64,000 nt of DNA, taken from contig NZ_JHXK01000005.1 in the NCBI RefSeq assembly GCF_000621745.1, forward strand, positions 248,001-312,000, given 5' to 3'. Under the pieces are notes generated by a model. That model searched no databases and was not told the DNA's origin. It saw only the letters and a program-made list of their open reading frames with translations. The first letter of the stretch is position 1; every line of letters begins with the position of its first letter. Below are positions 57,225 to 64,000 of this stretch, in pieces. This DNA comes from Clostridium beijerinckii HUN142. Lineage in GTDB: Bacteria > Bacillota > Clostridia > Clostridiales > Clostridiaceae. Made by a program: the position numbers and the translations under genes.

Positions 57225-57749
57225 TTACTGTATCATTCTAAGCCTCTCATATGCTAATTTCTTTACAGTTATATATAGATCTATTAATAATATAGCTCCT
57301 CCTAAAATCACAGAGATATTAAGAATTTTCATATTCTCCATATATAACTCATATAAACTAGGTTGCAAATAATAAAGCCCAATAAGGCTAAGCACCATCC
57401 AATATATAGAGAATCTAAGAGTGACAAATCCATGAATATTATACTTAAATCCAGAGTAATCCCAATATACTTTGTTAAAAGAGTGCTTAAGTATATATCC
57501 ACTTATATATTCTACTGTTGTTGGTATTAAGAAACATAATAATATTAATGGAAGTCCAGAAATCTCTAACAATTCATTGCATATTATAAGAAACGTAACT
57601 GCTGTTCCATACATAGGCTTAAACGGTCCTATTAAGAAACCATCTTCTTGAAACTTTTTTGTAGTTGAAAAGCTATAACCTTCCTCTAATATCCACCCTA
57701 TAAATGAATAAAATATAAAATTAAATACCAGATAAAACACTACATTCAT
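57225..57749 (-). CDS. Putative membrane protein of the PF06541 (CmpB-like) family
   Basis: 174 aa from ATG at 57749, with AGAGGTGA as ribosome site; a GTG nine bases upstream overlaps that site. Four to five TM helices, with the conserved opening FVFNFIFYSFIGWILEE-like segment (residues 8-24), FLIGPFKPMYGTAV near 42, TTVEYISGYILKHSF near 82, and the YNIHGFVTLRFSIYWM block near 105. Family members are labelled ABC transporter permease CmpB-like, but no ATPase is adjacent and the true function is unknown. Predicted integral membrane protein. Confidence 0.82.
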   Translation of the reverse strand: MNVVFYLVFNFIFYSFIGWILEEGYSFSTTKKFQEDGFLIGPFKPMYGTAVTFLIICNELLEISGLPLILLCFLIPTTVEYISGYILKHSFNKVYWDYSGFKYNIHGFVTLRFSIYWMVLSLIGLYYLQPSLYELYMENMKILNISVILGGAILLIDLYITVKKLAYERLRMIQ

Positions 57750-58049
57750 ATTAATCACCTCTTCTAAATATCAAGGTATAAAAGATATGTATCTTTTTGT
57801 ACACCTAAAGTTATTACTATTATTTGTAGGGTTTAACTCTTTTATCCCGTAAAAAACTTCTACTATAGGGTAATAATAATTCTTAAGGAAATTTTGTACC
57901 TATTTCTTAATCCTTAAAAATGCAATATTAATAAACTATCTGCTATAATAGTATTATTGAACTTTTCTTAGACTCAGGTTAAACAAACTATAAAAATTAT
58001 TTATAGCTGAGCCTTAGATATTATTATATTTTAGGAGGCTAATTTACAT
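57750..58049. other. Divergent intergenic region
   Basis: 300 bases between the PF06541 gene and the AlaX gene. Contains a small hairpin AAAAGATA/TATCTTTT (57780-57797) and a paired region CTTAGACTCAG (57967-57977) with CTGAGCCTTAG (58006-58016), which is too mismatched to call a leader structure. No frame is seen. Confidence 0.45.
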
Positions 58050-59252
58050 ATGGAAAAATTATATTATGATAATCGATACCTTAAAGAATTTACTGCTGAA
58101 ATTATTGATATAAAAGAAATTGATAATAAATTTCATGTTGTATTGGATAAAACAGCATTTTTCCCAGGAGGTGGCGGACAAAGCTGTGATATTGGAACTC
58201 TAGAAGATCAAAAAGTTATTGATGTATACGAAAAAGAGGAAATTGTTTATCATGTGGTTGAAAAGAAACCACTCAAAATACATAAAGTTAAATGTTCAAT
58301 TGATTGGAATAGAAGACAAGATGGCATGCATCAGCATTTAGGTCAACATGTCTTATCAGGATCTTTCTTCAACCTTTTTAACGCTAATACTTTTGCTATT
58401 CACCTAGGTTCTGATATAAGTACAGTTGATATTTATGGTGTTCTAACTGAAGAACAAGTTAGAGAAGCAGAAAGACTTGCTAACAAAGTTATAGGGGATG
58501 CTATACCTGTAGAATCTTTTGTTCCAACTAAAGCTGAACTTAAAAAGATATCTCTTAGACGTGCTCTTCCAAATACCGAAGAGGATATCAGAATCGTAAA
58601 AATAGGAGATTTTGATATTAATGCTTGCTGCGGACTTCACCCTACGTCTACTCTTGACTTAAGACTTATTAAAATTAAAAAATTTGAGAAACATAAAGAA
58701 GGAACAAGGATAGAATTTCTAGCTGGTGAACGTGCCATTTCTGATTCTTTTAAGAAAGATGAATTTCAGACTTCTATATGCAGATATTTAAGTTGTAATG
58801 AAAATGAAGCTATAAATGGCATAAAGAACTTAAATCAAAGTCTTCGTGAAGCCAATGAAACAAATAAAAACCTTAATATTTTACTAGCCAAATATCAAGT
58901 TAAAGAAATTCTTGAAAATGCAGCTAAAATAAATAATGTTAAAGTAATTAAACAAATATTTGATGGTGAAAACCTAAAATATGTGAATAACCTTACTTCT
59001 AAGCTTATCGAAACTGAGAACACAATAGCTCTAATGGCAGTAAAATCTGATGAAAAAGTAAATCTATTATTTGCTTGTTCTAAAGACATTAAAGATATCA
59101 AAATGAATGAACTTTTGAAAGATGCTATATCTCTTGTTGATGGAAAAGGCGGCGGAAGTCCTTTCCAATCTCAAGGAGCAGGAAAAAATAATTCAAATTT
59201 AGAAAGTGCAATGGACTATGCATTTAATAAAGTATCTCAATCCCTAGTATAA
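58050..59252 (+). CDS. Alanyl-tRNA editing protein, AlaX long form
   Basis: 400 aa free-standing editing enzyme that hydrolyses Ser or Gly mischarged on tRNA-Ala. N-terminal TGS-like beta domain (1-85) with TAFFPGGGGQSCDIG near 40. The editing domain carries the zinc ligands HQHLGQHVLS near 95 and CCGLHP near 195. A coiled coil (about 240-285) and a C-terminal DHH-associated-like domain (about 295-395, with GKGGGSPFQSQGAG near 370) show it is the AlaX-L type. TTAGGAGGC lies before the ATG. The start is unambiguous. It forms a single-gene unit. Confidence 0.93.
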   Translation: MEKLYYDNRYLKEFTAEIIDIKEIDNKFHVVLDKTAFFPGGGGQSCDIGTLEDQKVIDVYEKEEIVYHVVEKKPLKIHKVKCSIDWNRRQDGMHQHLGQHVLSGSFFNLFNANTFAIHLGSDISTVDIYGVLTEEQVREAERLANKVIGDAIPVESFVPTKAELKKISLRRALPNTEEDIRIVKIGDFDINACCGLHPTSTLDLRLIKIKKFEKHKEGTRIEFLAGERAISDSFKKDEFQTSICRYLSCNENEAINGIKNLNQSLREANETNKNLNILLAKYQVKEILENAAKINNVKVIKQIFDGENLKYVNNLTSKLIETENTIALMAVKSDEKVNLLFACSKDIKDIKMNELLKDAISLVDGKGGGSPFQSQGAGKNNSNLESAMDYAFNKVSQSLV

Positions 59253-59335
59253 AATATATTTTATACTATTAGATTTACTTAAATAAATTTGATAGTTATT
59301 CCTAATATCTTTGTTAATTTATGTAGGTTTTAATT

Positions 59336-59380
59336 CAAAAAGAAGAGCGTTGAACTTTCTTTCAACGCTCTTCTCTTTAA
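59336..59380. terminator. Bidirectional terminator between AlaX and GntR genes
   Basis: AGAAGAGCGTTGAA (59341-59354) pairs exactly with TTCAACGCTCTTCT (59361-59374) around a 6-base loop. T-rich sequence follows on the plus strand and, more weakly, on the minus strand. Confidence 0.88.
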
Positions 59381-59390
59381 TAAATTTATA

Positions 59391-60122
59391 TTATGATATT
59401 ACGAATTTATATCTTTCACCTATAACATACTGTTTTCCTATATGTACCGGTCTATTCTTATCATCATAAATAACAGTCTTTATATAAAACAAAGGTTCAC
59501 CCTTTTGCACCATCAATAACCCAGCCTCTTCATCCATGGCTTTTGCAATTTCTATTGTGGTATGGTCATTTCCTGAATTAGGTGAATCAGATGGATTTAT
59601 ATCATATTTATCTCTTAACAATTCATATAGTGAACCACTTAAATCTTCTGTTAGTAAAAAATTAAACCTTTTAAAAGAAAAATAATTATTTTCTAACATT
59701 AATGGCTCTCCACCTGCAAATCTAACTCTTTGAATATATATTAACTTATCATCATCATCTAGTTCTAGAGCTTTCTTGTCTTCTATTTTGGGCTCCATTA
59801 CCTCTCTTTTAATAATTTCATTAGTTACTTTTAATCCACTAGCCTCACAGGCGGCAGTAAAACTAGATAAATATTCAATTTTCCTCTGAACTTTTGGCTT
59901 ACTTACAAATGTTCCTTTTCCTTGTTTTTTTATAATAAAACCTGACTCAACTAATTCATTTATAGCTGCACGTACTGTTATCCTACTAACATTATATTTT
60001 TCACTTAACTCAACTTCTGTTGGAATCTTATCTCCATATTTTAATTCTCCGCTCGTTATTGAATTACGTATAATATCCGCTAATTGTTGATATAAAGGAA
60101 TAATATTATCTTGTATTAGCAT
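59391..60122 (-). CDS. GntR/HutC family transcriptional regulator
   Basis: 243 aa from ATG at 60122, with AAAAGGAG (60137-60130) 7 bases upstream; a longer frame to 60143 has no site. N-terminal winged helix (about 5-72, IPLYQQLADIIRNSITSGE, KIPTEVELSEKYNVSRITVRAAI) and a C-terminal UTRA effector domain (about 92-240, RVRFAGGEPLMLENNYF). HutC-type regulators bind sugar phosphates or amino acids and usually act as repressors released by ligand. Next to frlD and frlB it is the probable regulator of fructosamine use, comparable in position to FrlR. This link is inferred from context. Confidence 0.92.
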   Translation of the reverse strand: MLIQDNIIPLYQQLADIIRNSITSGELKYGDKIPTEVELSEKYNVSRITVRAAINELVESGFIIKKQGKGTFVSKPKVQRKIEYLSSFTAACEASGLKVTNEIIKREVMEPKIEDKKALELDDDDKLIYIQRVRFAGGEPLMLENNYFSFKRFNFLLTEDLSGSLYELLRDKYDINPSDSPNSGNDHTTIEIAKAMDEEAGLLMVQKGEPLFYIKTVIYDDKNRPVHIGKQYVIGERYKFVIS

Positions 60123-60163
60123 ATAAAGACTCCTTTTAAACATCTATAATATTAACTATATAC

Positions 60164-60207
60164 TATCACAACATTTTTGAAACTTCAATTAATCTATTGT
60201 TGTGATA
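60164..60207. promoter_or_regulatory. Inverted repeat upstream of the GntR gene
   Basis: TATCACAACA (60164-60173) and TGTTGTGATA (60198-60207) are exact inverses 24 bases apart. A third TATCAC lies near 60226. It covers the presumed promoter of the regulator gene and could be an autoregulatory site. It does not resemble the palindromes before frlB. Confidence 0.45.
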
Positions 60208-60235
60208 ATATCAATTTTTTGCTTTATCACAGTAA

Positions 60236-60292
60236 TCTTAAAATAGCTGTTGTATACTAGTCATTAAATAATCACCATTCAACAGCCACTAT
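60236..60292 (-). terminator. Probable terminator of the frlB-frlD transcript
   Basis: On the minus strand AGTGGCTGTTG (60290-60280) pairs with CAACAGCTATT (60252-60242) with a G-U pair, leading into TTTTAAG. It lies just after the frlD stop and separates it from the regulator gene. Confidence 0.65.
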
Positions 60293-60300
60293 ACTTTTAA

Positions 60301-61143
60301 TTAATATTTTTTACCATATCCAAATGAGCCTTCTACTAGACATGTTTTAGCTGAAAATATAGCACCCTCATTTAGACTTTCTTTAATTATAGTTTCCCTA
60401 TCCAATTCATTTTCTTTAATTTTGCTTATGTAATTTATCAAGAACGCTGTTATGAATGAATCCCCTGCTCCCATTGTATCTACAGCTTCAACGAGCTCTG
60501 GCTCTTGTGAATAGAACTTAGTTCCATCATATAGTAATGCACCTTTTTCTCCCATAGTAACTACTACTATTTTACTTCCAAGCTTATGGGCTTTCATTAT
60601 TAGATTAAGCATTTCATCAGTCTTTAAATGACTACATGAGAAGAAGCTAAAATCTACTTTAGGCGCAATTCTTTCAACTTCCTCCATTGTAAAATCATCA
60701 GAGAAATCAAAAGATATTGGAATATTTAATTCTTTTATTTTATCAAGTTCTAGCTCAGTATATCCGTATAAACCCGCATGTACTAAATCGAAGGTTTTAA
60801 TATATTCTAAATCATCTTGCGTAAGATTTAATCCATTTTCTCTTAAAACTCCACCTTCATTACTTCCAAAAAAAACTCTATCACCATCTTCTAAAGTTAC
60901 TCTTGCACATCCATTTTCTCCATTAAAATGTCTGCACTTTGAAATATCTAAATCAAGCTCATGAATTATATTTTGAACATGTTCTGCTTCAGCATCTGAT
61001 CCAAATGCTCCTAAAAATGCTGAACTTGCTCCTAATTTTTTTGCATAGGCTGCAAAATTTAGTGCATTTCCACCTGGATACATTGTTCTAATATGCTCAT
61101 ATTTATCTACAACGTTATCTCCTAACCCAATAACTTTTACCAT
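60301..61143 (-). CDS. frlD: Fructoselysine 6-kinase-like PfkB sugar kinase
   Basis: 280 aa PfkB family kinase. FrlD phosphorylates the Amadori compound fructoselysine (or a related fructosamine) at C6. The start KVIGLGDNVVDKYEHI matches the FrlD-specific opening, followed by the sugar-binding MYPGGNALNFAAYAKKLG near 22, GLYGYTELELD near 125, SFDFSDDFTMEEV near 145 and the ATP/base motif AVDTMGAGDSFITAF near 235 with the catalytic Asp. It lies 26 bases after frlB, hence one operon. Specificity could extend to other glycated amino acids. Confidence 0.9.
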   Translation of the reverse strand: MVKVIGLGDNVVDKYEHIRTMYPGGNALNFAAYAKKLGASSAFLGAFGSDAEAEHVQNIIHELDLDISKCRHFNGENGCARVTLEDGDRVFFGSNEGGVLRENGLNLTQDDLEYIKTFDLVHAGLYGYTELELDKIKELNIPISFDFSDDFTMEEVERIAPKVDFSFFSCSHLKTDEMLNLIMKAHKLGSKIVVVTMGEKGALLYDGTKFYSQEPELVEAVDTMGAGDSFITAFLINYISKIKENELDRETIIKESLNEGAIFSAKTCLVEGSFGYGKKY

Positions 61144-61169
61144 AATATCTTCTCCTACACTTAAATGTT

Positions 61170-62138
61170 TTAATATTCAACTTTTCCCATATATCTTCTA
61201 GTATCTAAATCATGGTTTCTGAGTTTTGCTAATTCTCCTCTATACACACATAATATGCTATAGAATACTATAGGATTAAAGAATTCAACGACTGAACTAT
61301 CAATTACACTGATTCCAAGTTCCTTACAATCCACAACTTCAACTTTTCCACCATATTTATTTAAGAATTTAAGTGCTCTTTCATCTAATTCTCTAGTTCT
61401 TCCTTCATTCATTAATAATAAATATAATGTTTCTTTATCAGTTACTTCAAATGGTCCGTGGAAGTATTCACCTGAGTGCACTGCTGATGCATTCATCCAT
61501 TGCATTTCCATTAGCGAACATATTGAGAATCCATAGGCATGACCATATGATGCCCCGCTTCCTAATACATATGTTATTGGCTCATCTTTATATTTTTCTG
61601 CATATTTCTTTGCTCTTTCTGCAACTAAGCCTTGCCCCCTTTTTACAACATCATTTACAATCTTTAAACCTTCCATAAATTTATTATATCCTTCATAAAT
61701 TTCTGTTTGATTTAATATTTCAACAGCTATATTTAGAATTATTGCCATTGGATTATCTTCTACACTTGTATCATTTCCCCATTTGTAAAGGATATTATAA
61801 TCTGCATACTTGATTAAATCTGCATCCTTATTATGCGTTAATGTTATAGTTGCTGCACCTTTCTCTTTAGCTACTTTAGCCGCTTCAACTGTTTCAGGAG
61901 TATTTCCACCGTGTGAGCATACTATTACTACTGAACTTTTTCCTAATGATTTTGGTGTTGCATGTACAAATTCATTACTTGTATATGATAAAGCCCTTAA
62001 TTCTCTTGCTTCACTTTGTAAAAAATATTGTGATGCATACATATCTACTAAAGACCCACCACATGCTACTAAAAATACTTCTTTTATTCCATCTTCCTTA
62101 CTTGATCTAATCTTCCCTACGATTTCTCTAATATTCAT
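61170..62138 (-). CDS. frlB: Fructoselysine 6-phosphate deglycase-like SIS protein
   Basis: 322 aa double-SIS-domain protein. FrlB splits fructosamine 6-phosphate into glucose 6-phosphate and the free amino acid. The first SIS domain at about 15-150 has EVFLVACGGSLVDMYAS and VVIVCSHGGNTPETVEA; the second at about 180-300 has TYVLGSGASYGHAYGFSICSLMEMQWM and HSGEYFHGPFEV, where Glu and His are typical of this group. The end LDTRRYMGKVEY agrees with E. coli FrlB (ERRYYGGLVEY). GGAGGAATAAC precedes the ATG. It is promoter-proximal in the frlBD operon. Confidence 0.9.
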   Translation of the reverse strand: MNIREIVGKIRSSKEDGIKEVFLVACGGSLVDMYASQYFLQSEARELRALSYTSNEFVHATPKSLGKSSVVIVCSHGGNTPETVEAAKVAKEKGAATITLTHNKDADLIKYADYNILYKWGNDTSVEDNPMAIILNIAVEILNQTEIYEGYNKFMEGLKIVNDVVKRGQGLVAERAKKYAEKYKDEPITYVLGSGASYGHAYGFSICSLMEMQWMNASAVHSGEYFHGPFEVTDKETLYLLLMNEGRTRELDERALKFLNKYGGKVEVVDCKELGISVIDSSVVEFFNPIVFYSILCVYRGELAKLRNHDLDTRRYMGKVEY

Positions 62139-62230
62139 TGTTATTCCTCCTATACATTTATAATCTCATTCTATGGATTTATATTTTTTCATTTTTTATG
62201 ATGATGAATATTCTTCTTAACCGAGCTTAT

Positions 62231-62267
62231 TAATACGTATTATAACGTATTGTATAATGTTATACAA
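62231..62267 (-). promoter_or_regulatory. frlB promoter with two palindromic operator candidates
   Basis: On the minus strand TTGTAT (62267-62262), a 17-base spacer and a perfect TATAAT (62244-62239). An 18-base palindrome, TTGTATAA-TG-TTATACAA on the plus strand (62250-62267), covers the -35. A 12-base perfect palindrome TAATACGTATTA (62231-62242) covers the -10. The former suits a HutC-type GntR repressor. The latter recurs before the 62497 lipoprotein gene. Confidence 0.7.
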
Positions 62268-62422
62268 CTTATTTTAAAATTAAATATTGAGTATATGTTT
62301 TCCGCCTAAACAGTGTAAGTTGATAGAAATATTACTCGCCAATTATTTAAGCATATTATATTATATAGATACCTTTTCTCGAACCTGATTGATCTATTAC
62401 CAAAACTTCTCCATTTAAAATA

Positions 62423-62468
62423 TAAAATTATTGATGTAAGGTATCAATAACTTCCTTACACCAATAAT
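62423..62468 (-). terminator. Terminator of the 62497 lipoprotein gene
   Basis: ATTATTGATGTAAGG (62427-62441) pairs with CCTTACACCAATAAT (62454-62468), with one non-standard pair, and the minus strand continues into TTTATATTTTA. It separates the lipoprotein gene from frlB. The stretch 62139-62422 otherwise holds only the frlB promoter and operators. Confidence 0.75.
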
Positions 62469-62496
62469 TATGTAAATAATAAAACTTTATTAGAAT

Positions 62497-63330
62497 CTAA
62501 TCCATTAACTTATTTGCTTCTACAACAAATTCATCAATTTTTCCTTCATCTTTTAATCTTTTTATTGTTTTATTGATTTCTGTTTGCAATTCAGTAGAAC
62601 CTTTCCTCATTGCTATCGCTGCTCCATCTTCTTGCGCCGCAATAGTTACTGAAGTCAATTCTATATCATTGTTTTTCTCACAATTAAACTTAGCCACTGG
62701 TGAGTCAAGTAATATCGCATCAACTTTTTTATTCTTTAAATCAAGTACTAGGTCAGTAGCTTTTCCTAATCCTTTCACTTCCGCACTTGGTAAGTTATCT
62801 TTTACTAAGCCTTCTTGAACTGATCCTTTTTGAACCCCAATTTTCTTATTTTTCAAATCATCCATTGATTTTATTGAATCCGCTTCACCTTTTCTAACTA
62901 TAAATATATTTTTCTCTTTGTTGTATATATCTGAAAAGTCAGCATTTTCTCTTCTTTCATCCGTCGGATTCATTGCAGCAAATACTAAATCAGATTTTCC
63001 TGCCTGAAGCGATACAAGAAGTCCATCGAAATCCATATCCTTAATTTCAAGCTCTACACCTAAATCTTTAGCAACTTCTTTTGCTATACTTACATCAATA
63101 CCTACAATTTGATCCTTACCATCTATTTCTTTATGAAATTCATATGGTGGGTAATCGGCACTCGTTCCAACTACAATTTTGCCTTTTGATTTTATATCAC
63201 TTAATGATGATGACTTAACATCTGAGTTTTTGCTAGAACTATTAGTGTTACTACTACATCCTATAATTCCAACTGCTACACTGCTAATTGCCACAAATAC
63301 TATTAACTTTTTTAATAAAAATTTTTTCAT
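62497..63330 (-). CDS. Polar amino acid-binding lipoprotein (orphan paralogue)
   Basis: 277 aa, equal in length to the binding protein at 40466 and similar along its entire length. Lipoprotein signal (KKLIVFVAISSVAVGIIGC) with Cys near 25, GKIVVGTSADYPPYEFHKEI near 50, GIDVSIAKEVAKDLGVELE, DGLLVSLQAGKSDLVFAAMNPTDERR with the ligand Arg, and a shared end IKRLKDEGKIDEFVVEANKLMD. No permease or ATPase gene lies beside it; it may use the transporter at 38441-39809. Context with frlBD suggests that the ligand is a glycated amino acid or the amino acid released from it, which is inference. GGGGG precedes the ATG. Confidence 0.92.
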   Translation of the reverse strand: MKKFLLKKLIVFVAISSVAVGIIGCSSNTNSSSKNSDVKSSSLSDIKSKGKIVVGTSADYPPYEFHKEIDGKDQIVGIDVSIAKEVAKDLGVELEIKDMDFDGLLVSLQAGKSDLVFAAMNPTDERRENADFSDIYNKEKNIFIVRKGEADSIKSMDDLKNKKIGVQKGSVQEGLVKDNLPSAEVKGLGKATDLVLDLKNKKVDAILLDSPVAKFNCEKNNDIELTSVTIAAQEDGAAIAMRKGSTELQTEINKTIKRLKDEGKIDEFVVEANKLMD

Positions 63331-63515
63331 ATATTGTCCCCCTTTAAATTTTATCGAGTATTATTCTTTAGTATTTTGCTACTAATTGAATAATATTGCT
63401 ATAAGATAAAAATGTCAATACATTATAATAATGTTTTAATACGTATTAATAAGTAATAGTATTTTTTATGCCTATTACTTTTTTCTAGAATCTATAAACA
63501 GATAGTTTAATTTAA
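63331..63515. promoter_or_regulatory. Promoter of the 62497 gene with upstream TAATACGTATTA
   Basis: On the minus strand a perfect -35 TTGACA (63418-63413), a 17-base spacer and TATTAT (63395-63390). The palindrome TAATACGTATTA lies at 63437-63448, about 18 bases upstream of the -35, an activator-like position. A weaker second promoter (TATAAT near 63422-63427) would place it between -35 and -10. The sequence holds no other recognisable element. Confidence 0.65.
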
Positions 63516-63565
63516 TAAAAAAATAGTTAACAACATGAAAAATAAATCCTTGTTGTTAACTATTT
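63516..63565 (-). terminator. Terminator of the CopZ-like gene
   Basis: AAATAGTTAACAAC (63521-63534) pairs exactly with GTTGTTAACTATTT (63552-63565), followed on the minus strand by a long T run (63523-63514). It lies about 90 bases past the stop. Confidence 0.88.
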
Positions 63566-63652
63566 ATTAAAATTATTTAACTTATTCTTTTAATTCCTTA
63601 AATCAAAAAATTTCCCATTTACCCAAATTTATCAAAAGAATATTGTGTGCTT

Positions 63653-63859
63653 TTATTCTTCTATTTTAACTACATCATAGCCTTCTTCTTCAATAGCTTC
63701 TTTTATTTCTTCATTACTATTTTCTGTTTCAACTATTGCACAATTATCCTTAAGGCTAACTTCAACTGAAGTTACCTTATCCAAATTTTCTAATGCTTCC
63801 TTTACGTGAGCAACACAATGTTCGCAACTCATTCCTTCAATTAATATTTTCTTTTTCAT
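63653..63859 (-). CDS. copZ: Heavy-metal-associated domain protein, CopZ-like
   Basis: 68 aa single HMA domain with the metal-binding motif GMSCEHCVAHV at residues 9-19 (Cys-x-x-Cys type). The beta-alpha-beta-beta-alpha-beta pattern continues through ALENLDKVTSVEVSLKDNCAIVE to a final EGYDVVKIEE. Such proteins ferry copper(I) to a CopA ATPase, or are fragments of one. No ATPase is visible inside the window, but the region upstream of the gene ends at the window edge. GGGAGGTAATAG provides the ribosome site. Full length for the family. Confidence 0.92.
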   Translation of the reverse strand: MKKKILIEGMSCEHCVAHVKEALENLDKVTSVEVSLKDNCAIVETENSNEEIKEAIEEEGYDVVKIEE

Positions 63860-64000
63860 ATCTATTACCTCCCGTTTATTAATGATTAAAATTTAGAAAT
63901 CAAAATATAGCTATTTGAAATAAATTTCTTCAAGAATATAGATACAATTATCTGATACCTAAGAAATGTCCTAATATGCTATTTTTGCTTATCATCGTAT

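Noticed and set aside
57967..58016. Structured leader (T-box-like) before the AlaX gene
   Set aside because: The paired segments have at least two mismatches and none of the conserved T-box motifs is present.

Overview
The window is AT-rich, with UAA/UAG/UGA stops, strong GGAGG-type ribosome binding sites and sigma-A promoters. Its gene content (HelD, YitT, AlaX, PF06541-type membrane proteins, choline-binding-type wall repeats, many chemoreceptors) points to a low-GC Gram-positive anaerobe. It is most likely Clostridium sensu stricto, near the solventogenic C. beijerinckii group. That placement is inferred from protein style and base composition, not from a database search. No tRNA, rRNA, CRISPR array, insertion sequence or prophage was found.

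Layout. (1) 1-4083, plus strand: the end of an exopolysaccharide locus with a priming glycosyl-phosphotransferase (5' end outside the window), a GT2 glycosyltransferase and an O-antigen ligase/polymerase-like protein. A perfect 18-bp hairpin closes it. (2) 4155-16234, minus strand: seven consecutive secreted proteins that end in choline-binding-type wall repeats. Six carry cadherin-like beta-sandwich modules in different combinations. The seventh (7243-9012) has an unrelated N-terminal region and a near-consensus promoter. (3) 16430-18062, plus strand: five small hydrophilic paralogues with an almost identical start context (TTAGGAGTGATTTTTATGAG). One is only 47 aa and one appears frameshifted. 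(4) 18547-34494, minus strand: a YitT transporter, a chemoreceptor, a 3078-aa cyclic beta-1,2-glucan synthase-type enzyme, an M18 aminopeptidase and an orphan phage-replisome-organizer-N protein. (5) 34998-51193: dapA, a CDF cation transporter, a zinc-ribbon membrane protein, a polar amino acid ABC transporter, HelD, FtsH, DUF3006, two signal peptidases I, lysA under a lysine riboswitch, and a TIM-barrel protein. (6) 51194-64000: a gene-free region with DnaA boxes, a DUF1700/DUF4097 pair, a second chemoreceptor, an aminotransferase, AlaX, and a fructosamine (frl) locus with a GntR regulator and an amino acid binding lipoprotein, then a CopZ-like chaperone.

How the parts fit. The first third is devoted to the cell surface: polysaccharide synthesis next to a mosaic family of wall-attached proteins. 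The right part handles amino acid supply (lysine synthesis, uptake, Amadori-product use) and envelope protein maintenance (FtsH, LepB). The signals that ordinary gene annotation would miss are two clusters of DnaA boxes (one inside the glucan synthase gene, one intergenic), a family of about 95-bp imperfect inverted-repeat elements flanking the small-gene cluster and occurring elsewhere, the lysine riboswitch, palindromic operators in the frl region, and a likely frameshift in the first small paralogue. Start codons were re-chosen from ribosome binding sites where the longest reading frame was implausible.
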